This document shows, one piece after another, positions 45,198 through 54,922 of a stretch of DNA of 64,000 nucleotides. Position 1 is the stretch's first letter; the number at the start of each line of letters is the position of its first letter. The notes under the pieces are model-generated. The model searched no databases and was not told the DNA's origin. It saw only the letters and a program-made list of their open reading frames with translations. The stretch is from positions 62,001 to 126,000 of the forward strand of contig NZ_JACHBZ010000001.1 of assembly GCF_014200575.1 (NCBI RefSeq). The letters are read 5' to 3'. Origin of the DNA: Mucilaginibacter saanensis (lineage in GTDB: Bacteria; Bacteroidota; Bacteroidia; Sphingobacteriales; Sphingobacteriaceae). The translations under genes and the position numbers were made by a program.

Positions 45198-46238
45198 ATG
45201 AACCGATTGCTAATCAAAATTATCGCCTTGTTACTGTGGACTTCCTTTTATACTATAGCGGCGGAGGCGCAGGTAGCCGACTCAACTATTATACGGCTGA
45301 TGCAGGAGAAACATATTCCGACATTAGGCCTGGGCTTTATTGATAGCGGGAAAGTTGTACTATCAAAAGTTTATGGTGAACTTAAAACGGGGGTACCTGC
45401 TCCGGCCAATACGGTATTTAATGTGGCTTCGGTCACCAAAACGGTAACGGCGATGGTTACGCTGTGCCTGGTTAATTCTGGTAAATGGGATCTGGATGAA
45501 CCGATCTGTCATTATTGGACTGATCCGGATGTTGCAGCTGATCCTCGGAGTAAAAGGCTCAACACCCGGCATATCCTGACACACCAAACGGGCTTTCCCA
45601 ACTGGCGCTGGATGAAGCCGTCGAAAAAGCTGGCCTTTGAGTTTGAGCCCGGCTTAAAATTCCAATATTCAGGCGAAGGAATGGAGTATTTGCGGCATGC
45701 CCTGGAAAAGAAGTTTAACCGCTCGCTACAACAATTGGCCGATTCACTGATCTTCGGGCCTTTGCATATGAACGATACTCACTTCGTTTGGGAAGATGCC
45801 ATGCTTGATCATTTTGCTGTTGCACACAACAGCAAGGGCGAAGCAATGGAAATTATTAAAAACAGTGAACCCAGTGCAGCCGATCAACTAAAAACAACGG
45901 TAACAGATTATAGCAGGTTCCTGATCTGGGTGATGAACGGTGCCAACCTATCCAAGGCACTTTACCGGCAGATGACGAGTCCGCTGTCCAAAATCAAGGA
46001 TAACAAATTTATAGGGTTGGGCTGGGCAGTTTATCCGGATTTGGGCGGGGAGCTTGGCCTGTCGCACAGCGGTATTGATCCGGGAGTGAATACGATTGTT
46101 TTTGTTTTACCCAAGTCCAGGCGCGCCTTACTGATCTTTACCAATTCTGATAATGGACCTCAAATATACACCGACCTGGTAAAGAGATTTCTGAAGGAGC
46201 AGGGAAATGCTATAATTAATACCGAAATGAACAATTAA
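45198..46238 (+). CDS. Secreted serine hydrolase, beta-lactamase class C fold
   Basis: 346 aa with a signal peptide (LIKIIALLLWTSFYTIAAEA). The active-site Ser78-Val-Thr-Lys81 (SxxK) and the YSGEGM motif near residue 155 are the first two catalytic elements; HSGIDPG near the end takes the KTG position. It may be an esterase, peptidase or beta-lactamase-like enzyme in the periplasm. An NTF2-like gene follows 17 bases on, so the two are probably co-transcribed. Function beyond the fold is open. Confidence 0.88.
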   Translation: MNRLLIKIIALLLWTSFYTIAAEAQVADSTIIRLMQEKHIPTLGLGFIDSGKVVLSKVYGELKTGVPAPANTVFNVASVTKTVTAMVTLCLVNSGKWDLDEPICHYWTDPDVAADPRSKRLNTRHILTHQTGFPNWRWMKPSKKLAFEFEPGLKFQYSGEGMEYLRHALEKKFNRSLQQLADSLIFGPLHMNDTHFVWEDAMLDHFAVAHNSKGEAMEIIKNSEPSAADQLKTTVTDYSRFLIWVMNGANLSKALYRQMTSPLSKIKDNKFIGLGWAVYPDLGGELGLSHSGIDPGVNTIVFVLPKSRRALLIFTNSDNGPQIYTDLVKRFLKEQGNAIINTEMNN

Positions 46239-46255
46239 CAATCAAAAACTATAAG

Positions 46256-46726
46256 ATGAAAACAATCAATAAGTACTTGGCTACAACACTTTTTTTAATG
46301 ACTGCCACCCTTTTTACAGGTATCCGCGCCGAGGCGCAGACTTCCGGCCCATTGTTTAACGAGATAGCGCATGTGGATTCACTCCAGTTTGGTGCCTTTA
46401 ACGCCCGTAACCTGGACCAACTCATGAATTATTTTGACAATAGCCTGGAGCTTTACCAGGACAATACCGGTGTGCGAAATTTTGATCAGACAAAACAGGC
46501 CTTTGGCGGATTGTTTAAAATGAGTTATGTTTTGACCCGTAAATTAATTCCCGGAACAATGGAAGTGTACCCGATCAAAGATTATGGCGCTATCGAAACC
46601 GGACAGCACACATTTTCACACACAGAAAACGGCCAGTTACAGTCATTCACCTATAAGTTTATGCAAATCTGGCAGAAAAAAGACGGCGTTTGGCGGGTAA
46701 CCCACGAGATTACCTACGGTCACTAA
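46256..46726 (+). CDS. Secreted NTF2-like (DUF4440-type) protein
   Basis: 156 aa. Signal peptide (MTATLFTGIRAEAQ) and an NTF2-like fold: HVDSLQFGAFNARNLDQLMN, FDQTKQAFGGLFKM and GVWRVTHEITYGH as the closing strand. It could bind a small ligand or act on one. Its placement right behind the serine hydrolase suggests a shared role, as yet unknown. Confidence 0.82.
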   Translation: MKTINKYLATTLFLMTATLFTGIRAEAQTSGPLFNEIAHVDSLQFGAFNARNLDQLMNYFDNSLELYQDNTGVRNFDQTKQAFGGLFKMSYVLTRKLIPGTMEVYPIKDYGAIETGQHTFSHTENGQLQSFTYKFMQIWQKKDGVWRVTHEITYGH

Positions 46727-46807
46727 GAGGTATCATTGCTTTGTACCTTGAAATAACGTGGTGCGGATATGTACCCTCATGGGGCAGCTAAAAGTTACCC
46801 AACTTCC

Positions 46808-46900
46808 ATGTCATTGCGAGGAGGTACGACGAAGCAATCGCGAACGATGCATAACTACCTGCTTTGTTTGCGATTGCCACGCTTCGCTCGCAATGACATG
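46808..46900. repeat. TCATTGCGAG palindrome, family D
   Basis: CATGTCATTGCGAGGAGGTA and CGCTTCGCTCGCAATGACATG are inverted arms; inside are GCAATCGCG and CGCGATTGC-like pairs. Open frames over this 380-base gap (46758-47104) are produced by the repeats. Confidence 0.75.
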
Positions 46901-46919
46901 GGTTTCAGTATGCGGCATA

Positions 46920-46991
46920 GTGGTGTACTATGGCTTCAGCTTTCAGCTGCATGTAAGCTGAAAGGTTACAAAATGCAACCTGCGGGTTACT
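46920..46991 (+). repeat. Three-hairpin repeat, family B, truncated copy
   Basis: GGCTTCAGCTTTCAGCTGCA, TGTAAGCTGAAAGGTTACAAAA and AACCTGCGGGTTACTCTG match the middle and right parts of the other copies. The left hairpin is missing. Confidence 0.65.
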
Positions 46992-47002
46992 CTGTACAGC
47001 AT

Positions 47003-47033
47003 AGAGATTGCTTCGTACCTCGCAATGACGTGG
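47003..47033. repeat. TCATTGCGAG family half-copy
   Basis: GAGATTGCTTCGTACCTCGC followed by AATGACGTGG, a single arm of the family D palindrome. Confidence 0.6.
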
Positions 47034-47106
47034 TGGGGGACATGCGCATTATTGCATGTATTAGCAAACAGAAGGTAACACTAACCGCAGTTATCAAAGG
47101 ATAGAT

Positions 47107-47496
47107 CTAAAGCTTTATTACTTTGCCGTAATATGTTTTTTTAACCTCGCAATCAAATTGTGTATAACCCACGGCGATATCAAAAGGTGGTTTTTCTTGA
47201 GGTATTATTTTTACGTTTATTCCTCTACCAAATTTATTTAGGTTACAAAGTTCTATTATTCTGATAGTATCTCCGGCCACAGTTTTTACAATTGTGTTTG
47301 AGGCAAAAGCAACATAACCGCAATACTTACCGTTATCTTGTTGTTCAATTAACTCGCCGTATAAAGTATCCTTTAGGGTGTAATATTGCCAATCTTTTTT
47401 GCATTCAAATAGTGTCTTTTGGGCAGAAGTAAAATGATAAGGGGACCGGCAGCCCATTAGTAGATATAGTATTATGAAAATCAAAAGGCTGCGCAT
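47107..47496 (-). CDS. Small lipoprotein of unknown function
   Basis: 129 aa from the ATG at 47496, giving MRSLLIFIILYLLMGCRSP with a lipobox (Cys16). A longer frame starting at 47559 would place the signal region inside and overlap the terminator of the str operon. The rest is a small beta-rich domain with YCGYVAFASNTIVKTV and DCEVKKTYYGKVIKL. No family recognised. It lies 15 bases downstream of the str-operon terminator. Confidence 0.65.
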   Translation of the reverse strand: MRSLLIFIILYLLMGCRSPYHFTSAQKTLFECKKDWQYYTLKDTLYGELIEQQDNGKYCGYVAFASNTIVKTVAGDTIRIIELCNLNKFGRGINVKIIPQEKPPFDIAVGYTQFDCEVKKTYYGKVIKL

Positions 47497-47510
47497 AATT
47501 AAATATAAAC

Positions 47511-47546
47511 AAAAAACGCCATCCGAAACCGGATGGCGTTTTTTTA
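47511..47546 (-). terminator. Terminator of the str operon
   Basis: AACGCCATCCG / CGGATGGCGTT stem with A and T runs on both sides, about 35 bases after rpsJ in the minus-strand direction. Confidence 0.9.
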
Positions 47547-47581
47547 TGTTGTCCCACACCTTTCAGTGGGCCGGGCATCTA

Positions 47582-47887
47582 TCAAACTTTGATTTCAACT
47601 TCAACGCCACTTGGCAATTCAAGTTTCATCAGGGCATCTACAGTTTTTGAATTAGAGCTGTAAATGTCTAATAAACGTTTGTATGAGCATAATTGAAATT
47701 GCTCACGTGCTTTTTTGTTTACGTGTGGTGAACGTAAAACAGTGAAAATTTTCTTTTCGGTTGGTAACGGAAGTGGTCCGCTAACTACAGCGCCTGTTGG
47801 CTTTACTGTTTTTACGATTTTCTCGGCAGATTTATCTACCAGGTTGTAATCGTAAGATTTTAATTTGATCCTGATTCTTTGGCTCAT
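47582..47887 (-). CDS. rpsJ: 30S ribosomal protein S10
   Basis: 101 aa. [20 protein letters not shown] at the start and [20 protein letters not shown] in the middle are diagnostic. In many bacteria it opens the S10 operon; here it closes the str operon behind fusA, as in other Bacteroidota, while rplC onwards is at 11.7 kb. It also works with NusB in antitermination. Confidence 0.98.
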   Translation of the reverse strand: MSQRIRIKLKSYDYNLVDKSAEKIVKTVKPTGAVVSGPLPLPTEKKIFTVLRSPHVNKKAREQFQLCSYKRLLDIYSSNSKTVDALMKLELPSGVEVEIKV

Positions 47888-47942
47888 GTTAATTTGATTT
47901 TAACCATCCTAAGAGCTATTTATTAGGGTGGTTGGTTTTTAT

Positions 47943-48017
47943 TTATTGAATTAATGAATTAGCGAGTTGGTGATTTTTATTTATTCAATAATTCACTAAC
48001 TCACTAATTCAAAATTA
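47943..48017. repeat. Degenerate TTCAnTAAn spacer repeat, fusA-rpsJ gap
   Basis: ATTCAATAATTCACTAACTC and ACTAATTCAA repeat a nine-base TTCAnTAAn motif; the inverse TTGAATTAATGAATTAG lies at the left. It fills most of the 131-base gap. Confidence 0.6.
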
Positions 48018-48018
48018 T

Positions 48019-50130
48019 TTATGCGTTAGCAGCAGCTTTTTTGCCTTTTACTTTGGCAACTACTTCTTCCTGTACGTTACGTGGTGCTTCAGCATAGTGA
48101 TCAAACTCCATGGTTGAAGTAGCACGGCCAGAGGTGATGGTACGTAACTGGGTTACATAACCAAACATTTCTGAAAGTGGTACAGTTGCTTTAATTACCT
48201 GTGCACCTGCACGTGAATCCATACCTAAAAGCTGGCCACGACGACGGTTCATGTCACCGATAACATCACCCATGTTTTCTTCAGGGGTAAGGATCTCGAT
48301 TTTCATGATCGGCTCAAGTAACATTGGTTTACATTTTGGCAATGCCTCACGGTAAGCCATTTTTGCAGCTAACTCGAAAGATAGCGCATCTGAATCGACC
48401 GCGTGGAATGAACCATCAATTAAACGAACTTTTAAGTTGGTTAACGGGTAACCCGCTAATACACCATTTGCCATTGAAGCTGCGAAGCCTTTTTCAACAG
48501 ATGGGATAAACTCACGAGGGATTGAACCACCGCTGATTTCGTTTACAAACTGTAAGCCTTCTTTACCTTCGTCATTCGGAGATAAGATAACTTGTATATC
48601 GGCAAATTTACCACGACCACCGGTTTGTTTCTTGTAAGTTTCGCGGTGTTGGATAGTACCTGTGATTGACTCTTTGTAAGCAACTTGTGGCGCACCCTGG
48701 TTAACCTCAACCTTAAACTCACGTTTTAAACGGTCCATGATAATATCTAAGTGAAGCTCGCCCATACCTGAAATTACAGTTTGGCCGGTTTCTTCGTCAG
48801 TATTAACACGGAAGGTTGGATCTTCTTCAGATAATTTACCTAAAGCCATACCTAATTTATCTACATCGGCCTGTGTTTTAGGCTCAATAGCTAAACCGAT
48901 AACCGGCTCCGGGAAATTCATTGACTCCAGAATGATCGGGTGTTTCTCGTCGCAAAGGGTATCACCAGTTTTAATATCTTTAAAGCCTACTACCGCAGCA
49001 ATATCACCAGCACCTACGTTAGGGATTGGGTTTTGCTTGTTAGCATGCATCTGGAATATACGTGATATACGCTCTTTGTTGTTTGATCTCATGTTGTACA
49101 CATAAGAACCAGCGTCAAGGTTACCTGAGTATACGCGGATAAAGCACAAACGACCTACGAAAGGATCGGTTGCAATTTTAAACGCTAATGCAGCAAATGG
49201 TTCTTTTTCTGACGGCTGACGAACAATTTCTTCGCCTGTATCAGGGTTTGTACCAACAATACCATCAACATCAAGTGGCGAAGGCAATAACTCCATCACA
49301 TAGTCAAGCATGGTTTGTACACCTTTGTTTTTGAAAGATGAACCACAAACCATAGGAACTATCTTGGCATCTAAAACAGCTTTACGTAAAGCATCAAGTA
49401 CTTCGCGCTCAGTGATTGTTTCAGGGGCATCAAAGAATTTCTCCATTAATGACTCATCGTAATCAGCAACAGATTCCAATAATTTCTCTCTCCACTCAGT
49501 TGCTTCTTCAATCATATCCTCCGGGATAGGCACTTCAGTAAAGGTCATACCTTTATCATGCTCATTCCAAACGATACCTCTCCAGTTAATTAAGTCAATA
49601 ACACCTTTAAAGTTCTCTTCTGCACCTATTGGTAACTGAAGCGGAACGGCGTTACTGCCTAACATGCTTTTTACTTGTTTTACAACATTTAAAAAGTCGG
49701 CACCAGAACGGTCCATTTTATTAACGAAACCTATACGGGCAACGTTGTAGTTGTTTGCAAGTCTCCAGTTAGTTTCTGATTGTGGCTCAACACCATCAAC
49801 AGCACTAAAAAGGAATACTAAACCATCTAATACACGTAACGAGCGGTTTACCTCAACGGTAAAATCCACGTGTCCCGGTGTGTCAATGATGTTGATATGG
49901 TAGTTATGTCCACGGTATTTCCAGCCAACAGTTGTAGCCGCAGAGGTAATGGTGATACCACGTTCCTGTTCTTGCGCCATCCAGTCCATTGTAGCAGCAC
50001 CTTCGTGTACTTCACCAATTTTGTGGCTTACACCAGAGTAGTATAGAATACGCTCTGTTGTAGTGGTTTTACCAGCATCAATGTGAGCGGCAATACCTAT
50101 GTTTCTTGTGTATTTAAGATCTCTTGACAT
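48019..50130 (-). CDS. fusA: Elongation factor G
   Basis: 703 aa. GTPase P-loop [25 protein letters not shown] and NKMDRSG at the usual places, then domain III-V with the RGVDADSNK-like regions and the C-terminal [20 protein letters not shown]. It moves tRNA-mRNA through the ribosome with GTP. Middle gene of the rpsL-rpsG-fusA-rpsJ operon; gaps of 131 and 181 bases around it carry AATTCACTAA-type repeats. Confidence 0.99.
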   Translation of the reverse strand: MSRDLKYTRNIGIAAHIDAGKTTTTERILYYSGVSHKIGEVHEGAATMDWMAQEQERGITITSAATTVGWKYRGHNYHINIIDTPGHVDFTVEVNRSLRVLDGLVFLFSAVDGVEPQSETNWRLANNYNVARIGFVNKMDRSGADFLNVVKQVKSMLGSNAVPLQLPIGAEENFKGVIDLINWRGIVWNEHDKGMTFTEVPIPEDMIEEATEWREKLLESVADYDESLMEKFFDAPETITEREVLDALRKAVLDAKIVPMVCGSSFKNKGVQTMLDYVMELLPSPLDVDGIVGTNPDTGEEIVRQPSEKEPFAALAFKIATDPFVGRLCFIRVYSGNLDAGSYVYNMRSNNKERISRIFQMHANKQNPIPNVGAGDIAAVVGFKDIKTGDTLCDEKHPIILESMNFPEPVIGLAIEPKTQADVDKLGMALGKLSEEDPTFRVNTDEETGQTVISGMGELHLDIIMDRLKREFKVEVNQGAPQVAYKESITGTIQHRETYKKQTGGRGKFADIQVILSPNDEGKEGLQFVNEISGGSIPREFIPSVEKGFAASMANGVLAGYPLTNLKVRLIDGSFHAVDSDALSFELAAKMAYREALPKCKPMLLEPIMKIEILTPEENMGDVIGDMNRRRGQLLGMDSRAGAQVIKATVPLSEMFGYVTQLRTITSGRATSTMEFDHYAEAPRNVQEEVVAKVKGKKAAANA

Positions 50131-50138
50131 GTTAAATA

Positions 50139-50308
50139 TTGAGTTGTCGAATTATTGAATTAGTGATTGAAACGAATTTTGGGAGTAGTCTTAATAATTC
50201 TCATTCATTAAATTATCCATCGGTTGTTATCAGATGAATTGACGAAATAATGAATTATTGATTAGTATAATGTTACTAAATCAATAATTCACTAATTCAA
50301 TGATTCGC
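50139..50308. repeat. Degenerate TTCAnTAAn spacer repeat, rpsG-fusA gap
   Basis: Both orientations occur: ATTATTGAATTAGTGATTGA on the left, and TCAATAATTCACTAATTCAA on the right, so the gap can form an AT-rich stem. It fills the 181-base gap almost fully. Confidence 0.6.
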
Positions 50309-50311
50309 TTA

Positions 50312-50779
50312 TTAGAATCTAAAGTGTGAGAACGCTTTGTTGGCCTCAGCCATTTTGTGCGTATCTTCTTTCTTCTTCACTGCCGCACCTTCACCTTTAG
50401 CTGCTGATATGATCTCGCCGGCTAATTTCTCCATCATGGTTTTTTCACCACGACGACGGGCATAGCTGATCAGCCATTTCATACCTAAAGCTATTTTACG
50501 CTCCGGACGAACTTCTGTTGGTACCTGGAAGTTAGCACCACCTACACGGCGGCTTTTTACTTCAACAGCAGGCATTACATTGTTTAAAGCCTTTTTCCAG
50601 GTTTCTAAACCGCTTTCGCTGGTTTTCTTTTCAACAATATCAACTGCGTTATAAAATATAGCGTATGCGGTAGATTTTTTACCATCATACATCATGTTAT
50701 TTACGAACCTTGTTACCAGGGTATCATTGAACCTTGGATCAGGAAGGATAATTCTCTTTTTTGGTTTTGACTTTCTCAT
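50312..50779 (-). CDS. rpsG: 30S ribosomal protein S7
   Basis: 155 aa. [39 protein letters not shown] and the [19 protein letters not shown] block are the S7 signatures. Primary 16S binder in the head of the subunit. Confidence 0.99.
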   Translation of the reverse strand: MRKSKPKKRIILPDPRFNDTLVTRFVNNMMYDGKKSTAYAIFYNAVDIVEKKTSESGLETWKKALNNVMPAVEVKSRRVGGANFQVPTEVRPERKIALGMKWLISYARRRGEKTMMEKLAGEIISAAKGEGAAVKKKEDTHKMAEANKAFSHFRF

Positions 50780-50799
50780 TGCTATCTATCCTCCTTTAA

Positions 50800-51213
50800 T
50801 TATTTCTTTTTACCTTTTGTTGGCGCTGCAGCTACCTGACCTGGTTTTGGACGTTTAGTTCCGTATTTAGAACGACGTTGGTTACGGCCGGCTACACCTG
50901 ATGTATCTAATGCACCACGGATGATGTGGTAACGTACACCTGGTAAATCCTTAACACGACCACCACGGATCAAGACAATAGAGTGCTCCTGTAAGTTGTG
51001 ACCTTCACCAGGGATGTAAGCATTTACTTCTTTTCCGTTGGTTAAGCGCACACGGGCAACTTTACGCATTGCTGAGTTTGGTTTTTTAGGGGTAGTGGTA
51101 TACACGCGTGTGCATACTCCTCTTCGCTGTGGACAGCTGTCCAACGCTGGTGACTTACTCTTGTCAACCAGAGCTACTCTACCTTTTCTAACTAATTGCT
51201 GAATAGTAGGCAT
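50800..51213 (-). CDS. rpsL: 30S ribosomal protein S12
   Basis: 137 aa. [19 protein letters not shown], then the conserved [19 protein letters not shown] (the Lys whose change gives streptomycin resistance in other bacteria lies in TPKKPNS) and [17 protein letters not shown]. First gene of the operon; 20 bases before rpsG. Confidence 0.99.
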   Translation of the reverse strand: MPTIQQLVRKGRVALVDKSKSPALDSCPQRRGVCTRVYTTTPKKPNSAMRKVARVRLTNGKEVNAYIPGEGHNLQEHSIVLIRGGRVKDLPGVRYHIIRGALDTSGVAGRNQRRSKYGTKRPKPGQVAAAPTKGKKK

Positions 51214-51258
51214 TTTTCCTTTTTTGTATTTACTGTTTTATCCTTATTTTAAGGACTG

Positions 51259-51288
51259 CAAAGGTAGCTACTATTTTTTGATTTTCAA
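51259..51288 (-). promoter_or_regulatory. Promoter of the str operon
   Basis: On the minus strand: TTG (51288-51286), 19 bases, TACCTTTG (51266-51259). This is the same perfect form as the rplC promoter, 45 bases before rpsL. Confidence 0.85.
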
Positions 51289-51406
51289 GGGGTTGTATCG
51301 AAAAAGTTTTTGTAAGGGGTTGGGGTAGAGCGGGAGCGGGGTGTGGGAGCCGGATTTTAAAGTGAAAATATTGATAACTAATACAATAAATTATGATGTT
51401 GGTCAT

Positions 51407-51434
51407 AAAAAAAGCGATGATCGTTAGATCACCG
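51407..51434 (-). terminator. Terminator of the small Gly/His/Tyr-rich lipoprotein gene
   Basis: GCGGTGATC and GATCATCGC pair on the minus strand, followed by seven T residues. Confidence 0.75.
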
Positions 51435-51469
51435 CCCTTTCATCATTATCACATCAATCAATTATCAAA

Positions 51470-51643
51470 TTAGTATCCGCGGTTATCATGATCATAGTTG
51501 TGGTCATGACCATAACCGCCGTTATTGTAATACCTGTCGTGGTGATAACCACGGTGTCCGTATCCGTCACGTACCACGCAACCTGAGGTTACTGATACTA
51601 TAGCTGCTAATAACAAAGCATATGCAAGAAATCTCTTTTTCAT
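51470..51643 (-). CDS. Small Gly/His/Tyr-rich lipoprotein
   Basis: 57 aa: MKKRFLAYALLLAAIVSVTS then GC, with Cys22 as the lipobox residue, followed by a Gly/His/Tyr/Asp tail (YGHRGYHHDRYYNNGGYGHD). The tail has eight His and may bind metal. The gene is too short for usual gene finders, but the terminator right behind it, at 51407-51434, supports it. No family recognised. Confidence 0.7.
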   Translation of the reverse strand: MKKRFLAYALLLAAIVSVTSGCVVRDGYGHRGYHHDRYYNNGGYGHDHNYDHDNRGY

Positions 51644-51743
51644 GGTGTATAATTTTAATGGTACACCCTACTAACGGACGTACACATATATGACTATTAT
51701 TAAATGAAAAGGATTAACCGGGAACGTTAATTGCCATGTATGA

Positions 51744-51824
51744 TTGTCATGCTGAACTTGTTTCAGCAACTCACATACTATATAATATTTATCCTGTGGG
51801 ATCCTGAAATAAATTCGGGATGAC
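51744..51824. repeat. TCATGCTGAA palindrome, family C variant
   Basis: TTGTCATGCTGAACTTGTTTC on the left and ATTCGGGATGAC on the right, with an inner GGGATCCTGAAATAAATTC arm. It is part of a 460-base gap without genes. Confidence 0.6.
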
Positions 51825-51903
51825 TTGAGCGGAACACAGCATTGACACAGGATTTATCAGCATAGGTGTTCTAAAGATTACAAGGACAAAAGCAAAGGGT
51901 ATG

Positions 51904-52048
51904 TTTGGCTAAAGCCTTATAACTTTTTATTTGCAATCCGTTGGCTAAAGCCAACGGCAATGATAGATACAGTGGGATATAATTTTCATTCATTGCCGTC
52001 CCATTTATGGGGCGGATTGAGAAGTTGGAATTAGGGCTTTAGCCAAAA
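51904..52048. repeat. GGCTAAAGCC element, family E, copy 1
   Basis: TTTGGCTAAAGCC at one end and GGCTTTAGCCAAA at the other, with CCGTTGGCTAAAGCCAACGG and a CCCATTTATGGGGC hairpin in the middle. A second copy is at 60682-60772. Confidence 0.72.
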
Positions 52049-52107
52049 CTCTAATCTTCCAGACACCAACATGATGCAGAGTATTATCAGAATTTAAGTA
52101 GTGCTAA

Positions 52108-52317
52108 TTACACCAATCCCATACTCACCCTATACTCCTGCTGAATAAGCAGCAGGCAGCTGGCGCAGAGGCATCCGTCATACAGTTCGCTTACGTACTG
52201 CACCTCGTTAAGGCTAAGCTGTACGGTACTGCACTGGCACTTGGTGAATGAGTTTGCTTTACATTCAAAAGGGGCCTCACAGCGTTCGCAACGGATAATT
52301 TCGTGTTTGGTATTCAT
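52108..52317 (-). CDS. Cysteine-rich CWC family protein
   Basis: 69 aa. CERCEAPFECKANSFTKCQC (residues 10-29) matches the cysteine-rich CWC pattern, and a second CLCASC lies near residue 49. It probably binds zinc or another metal. It is a short soluble protein with no signal. It lies alone on the minus strand, facing away from the ribonucleotide reductase genes. Confidence 0.82.
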   Translation of the reverse strand: MNTKHEIIRCERCEAPFECKANSFTKCQCSTVQLSLNEVQYVSELYDGCLCASCLLLIQQEYRVSMGLV

Positions 52318-52420
52318 TTTTATGGTCCGGAGGTAAGCTTTTAGTCCGAAAGTAATCGTTGCAAAAATACAGATAATTGAAATAAGCAGGCGCGGATGTA
52401 GTCAGGATAAAGCCATTAAA

Positions 52421-52456
52421 AATAAAAACGTCCATGAACCTTAGCTCATGGACGTT
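52421..52456 (-). terminator. Terminator downstream of nrdA
   Basis: AACGTCCATGA / TCATGGACGTT stem with a TTTTTATTTTT run on the minus strand. Confidence 0.85.
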
Positions 52457-52479
52457 GATATAGTCCTTTATCTTTTGTC

Positions 52480-52507
52480 CATAATTCTTTTAGATAAAAG
52501 AATTATG
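52480..52507. promoter_or_regulatory. Palindrome over the nrdA stop codon
   Basis: CATAATTCTTTT and AAAAGAATTATG, 12-base perfect arms with a four-base loop, overlap the nrdA stop (52503-52505). It may add mRNA stability or termination strength. Confidence 0.5.
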
Positions 52508-54875
52508 CCGAACAGGTTACGCAGCCTTCTTCCATTGAGCAGCTTGGGCCTTCTGGTACATTGTCTGCAAGTTGTGCTACATGTTCTGGTATTACCGGCT
52601 CCATGTTTGAACCGCCCTGGTTTTCAACTGTAAACTTAACCGCTTGTGATGCCGCTTGAGTGCGCAGGTAGTACATACCAGTTTTTAAACCTTTTTTCCA
52701 TGCGTAGAAGTGCATAGATGTTAGTTTTGATGCGTTTGGCGAGTTGATGAACAGGTTTAATGATTGCGACTGGCAAACATAGGCGCCCCTGTCAGCAGCC
52801 ATGTCAATAATGTTACGCATTTTTATTTCCCAAACGGTTTTGTATAGTTCCTTGATATCGGCAGGTATTTCTGCAATATCCTGGATTGATCCGTTTGCGG
52901 TAATGATCTTATCTTTCATGGCAGGTGTCCACAAGCCCAGGTTAACCAGGTCACGCAGCAGGTATTTGTTTACCACGATAAACTCACCGCTTAATACACG
53001 ACGGGTGTATATGTTAGAGGTATATGGCTCAAAGCACTCGTTGTTACCTAATATTTGTGAGGTTGATGCTGTTGGCATTGGTGCTACTAACAGGGAGTTG
53101 CGCACACCATGGTTCATCACATCTAAACGCAGGTTTTCCCAATCCCAGCGGTTGCTTGCCGGAGATACGTTCCACAAATCAAACTGGAATTTACCTTTTG
53201 ACAATGGTGAACCCTGGAATGTTTCGTAAGCACCTTCGGTAATGGCCAGATCTTTTGAAGCTGTCATAGCTGCAAAATAAATGGTTTCAAATATCTCTTT
53301 GTTCAGTTGCTTGGCTTCTTCGCTTTCAAACGGCATACGCAGCTGGATAAACGCATCAGCTAAACCTTGTACACCTAAACCAATAGGACGGTGCCTTAAG
53401 TTAGAGTATTCTGCTTCGGCAACAGGGTAGTAGTTACCATCAATAATACGGTTAAGGTTAATGGTAGCCTGGTAAGTTACATCATATAATTTCTGATGAT
53501 CAAACACACCGTTGATCACGTAACGTGGCAATGCTAATGAGGCAAGGTTACAAACCGCAATTTCATTGGCATCGGTATACTCCATAATTTCGGTACAAAG
53601 GTTTGAACTTTTGATTGTACCTAAATTTTGCTGGTTTGATTTGCTGTTGGCAGCATCTTTATATAACAGGTATGGTGTACCGGTTTCAACCTGGGCATCC
53701 AGTACGGCAAACCAAAGATCCTGTGCTTTGATTACTTTACGGGCACGGCCTTCTTTTTCGTATTTGGTGTAAAGAGCAACAAACTCAGCACCAAAACAAT
53801 CAGCTAAACCTGGTGCTTCATGCGGGCAAAATAAACTCCAGTCTTCGTTGGCTTCTACACGCTCCATGAACAGGTCAGATACCCAAAGGGCGTAGAACAG
53901 GTCGCGGGCACGCATTTCTTCTTTACCGTGATTTTTACGCAGGTCTAAAAATTCAAATATATCTGCATGCCATGGCTCTAAATAAATAGCAAAGGCACCT
54001 TTACGCTTGCCACCACCCTGGTCAACATAACGGGCAGTATCATTAAACACACGCAGCATAGGGATAATACCGTTGCTGGTACCGTTTGTACCGCTGATGT
54101 AGGAGCCTGTAGCCCTTACGTTATGGATGCTTAAACCAATACCACCTGCACTTTGTGATATTTTGGCGGTTTGTTTTAAAGTATCATATATACCATCAAT
54201 ACTGTCATCCTTCATGGTTAACAAAAAGCATGACGACATTTGTGGTTTTGGTGTACCTGCGTTGAAAAGGGTAGGAGTGGCGTGAGTAAACCAGCGCTCG
54301 CTCATTAAATGGTAAGTTTTAATAGCGCTATCGATATCGTGTTTATGAATACCAACCGATACACGCATAAACAAATGCTGCGGACGTTCGGCTATTTTAC
54401 CGTTGATCTTTAACAGGTATGATTTTTCAAGCGTTTTAAAGCCGAAGTAGTCAAAGCCAAAGTCGCGGTCATATATAATGGTACTGTCTAAAAGCTCGGC
54501 ATTTTTTTCAATAACTTCCCATACATCGTCGGCAATCAGGGATGCATCTTTACCCGTTTTAGGGTCGATGTACTCATGCAGTAAACGCATGGTTTCTGAA
54601 AACGATTTGATGGTGTTTTTGTGCAGGTTTGATACGGCTATGCGCGAAGCCAGCAAAGCATAATCAGGGTGCTTTGTGGTTAACGAAGCTGCAGTTTCGG
54701 CGGCAAGGTTATCCAGCTCAGATGTGGTTACGCCATCAAATAAACCTTCAATAACCTTTTTGGCCACATCAATAGGATCAACTAAATTGAACCCGTAGCA
54801 CAGTTTTTCAATGCGTGCTGTGATCTTGTCGAATTTTACCGACTCTTTTCTACCGTCTCTTTTTACTACAAGCAT
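52503..54875 (-). CDS. nrdA: Ribonucleoside-diphosphate reductase, alpha subunit (class I)
   Basis: 790 aa. An N-terminal ATP-cone ([20 protein letters not shown]) gives allosteric control. Catalytic Cys in MSSCFLL, NLCTEI and AVCNLAS; the C-terminal CVTCSA carries the exchange CxxC pair. It makes deoxynucleotides with NrdB. The order on the minus strand is nrdB, a four-helix-bundle gene, nrdA. Two strong hairpins follow the stop. Confidence 0.98.
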   Translation of the reverse strand: MLVVKRDGRKESVKFDKITARIEKLCYGFNLVDPIDVAKKVIEGLFDGVTTSELDNLAAETAASLTTKHPDYALLASRIAVSNLHKNTIKSFSETMRLLHEYIDPKTGKDASLIADDVWEVIEKNAELLDSTIIYDRDFGFDYFGFKTLEKSYLLKINGKIAERPQHLFMRVSVGIHKHDIDSAIKTYHLMSERWFTHATPTLFNAGTPKPQMSSCFLLTMKDDSIDGIYDTLKQTAKISQSAGGIGLSIHNVRATGSYISGTNGTSNGIIPMLRVFNDTARYVDQGGGKRKGAFAIYLEPWHADIFEFLDLRKNHGKEEMRARDLFYALWVSDLFMERVEANEDWSLFCPHEAPGLADCFGAEFVALYTKYEKEGRARKVIKAQDLWFAVLDAQVETGTPYLLYKDAANSKSNQQNLGTIKSSNLCTEIMEYTDANEIAVCNLASLALPRYVINGVFDHQKLYDVTYQATINLNRIIDGNYYPVAEAEYSNLRHRPIGLGVQGLADAFIQLRMPFESEEAKQLNKEIFETIYFAAMTASKDLAITEGAYETFQGSPLSKGKFQFDLWNVSPASNRWDWENLRLDVMNHGVRNSLLVAPMPTASTSQILGNNECFEPYTSNIYTRRVLSGEFIVVNKYLLRDLVNLGLWTPAMKDKIITANGSIQDIAEIPADIKELYKTVWEIKMRNIIDMAADRGAYVCQSQSLNLFINSPNASKLTSMHFYAWKKGLKTGMYYLRTQAASQAVKFTVENQGGSNMEPVIPEHVAQLADNVPEGPSCSMEEGCVTCSA

Positions 54876-54922
54876 ATTAGTGAGTTGTGAATGGTGAGTA
54901 GTTAATGTTAATTGTAAATTTG

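Noticed and set aside
46758..47104. Overlapping frames of 67 and 111 residues
   Set aside because: Made by the TCATTGCGAG palindrome and the family B copy; the sequence is explained by the repeats.
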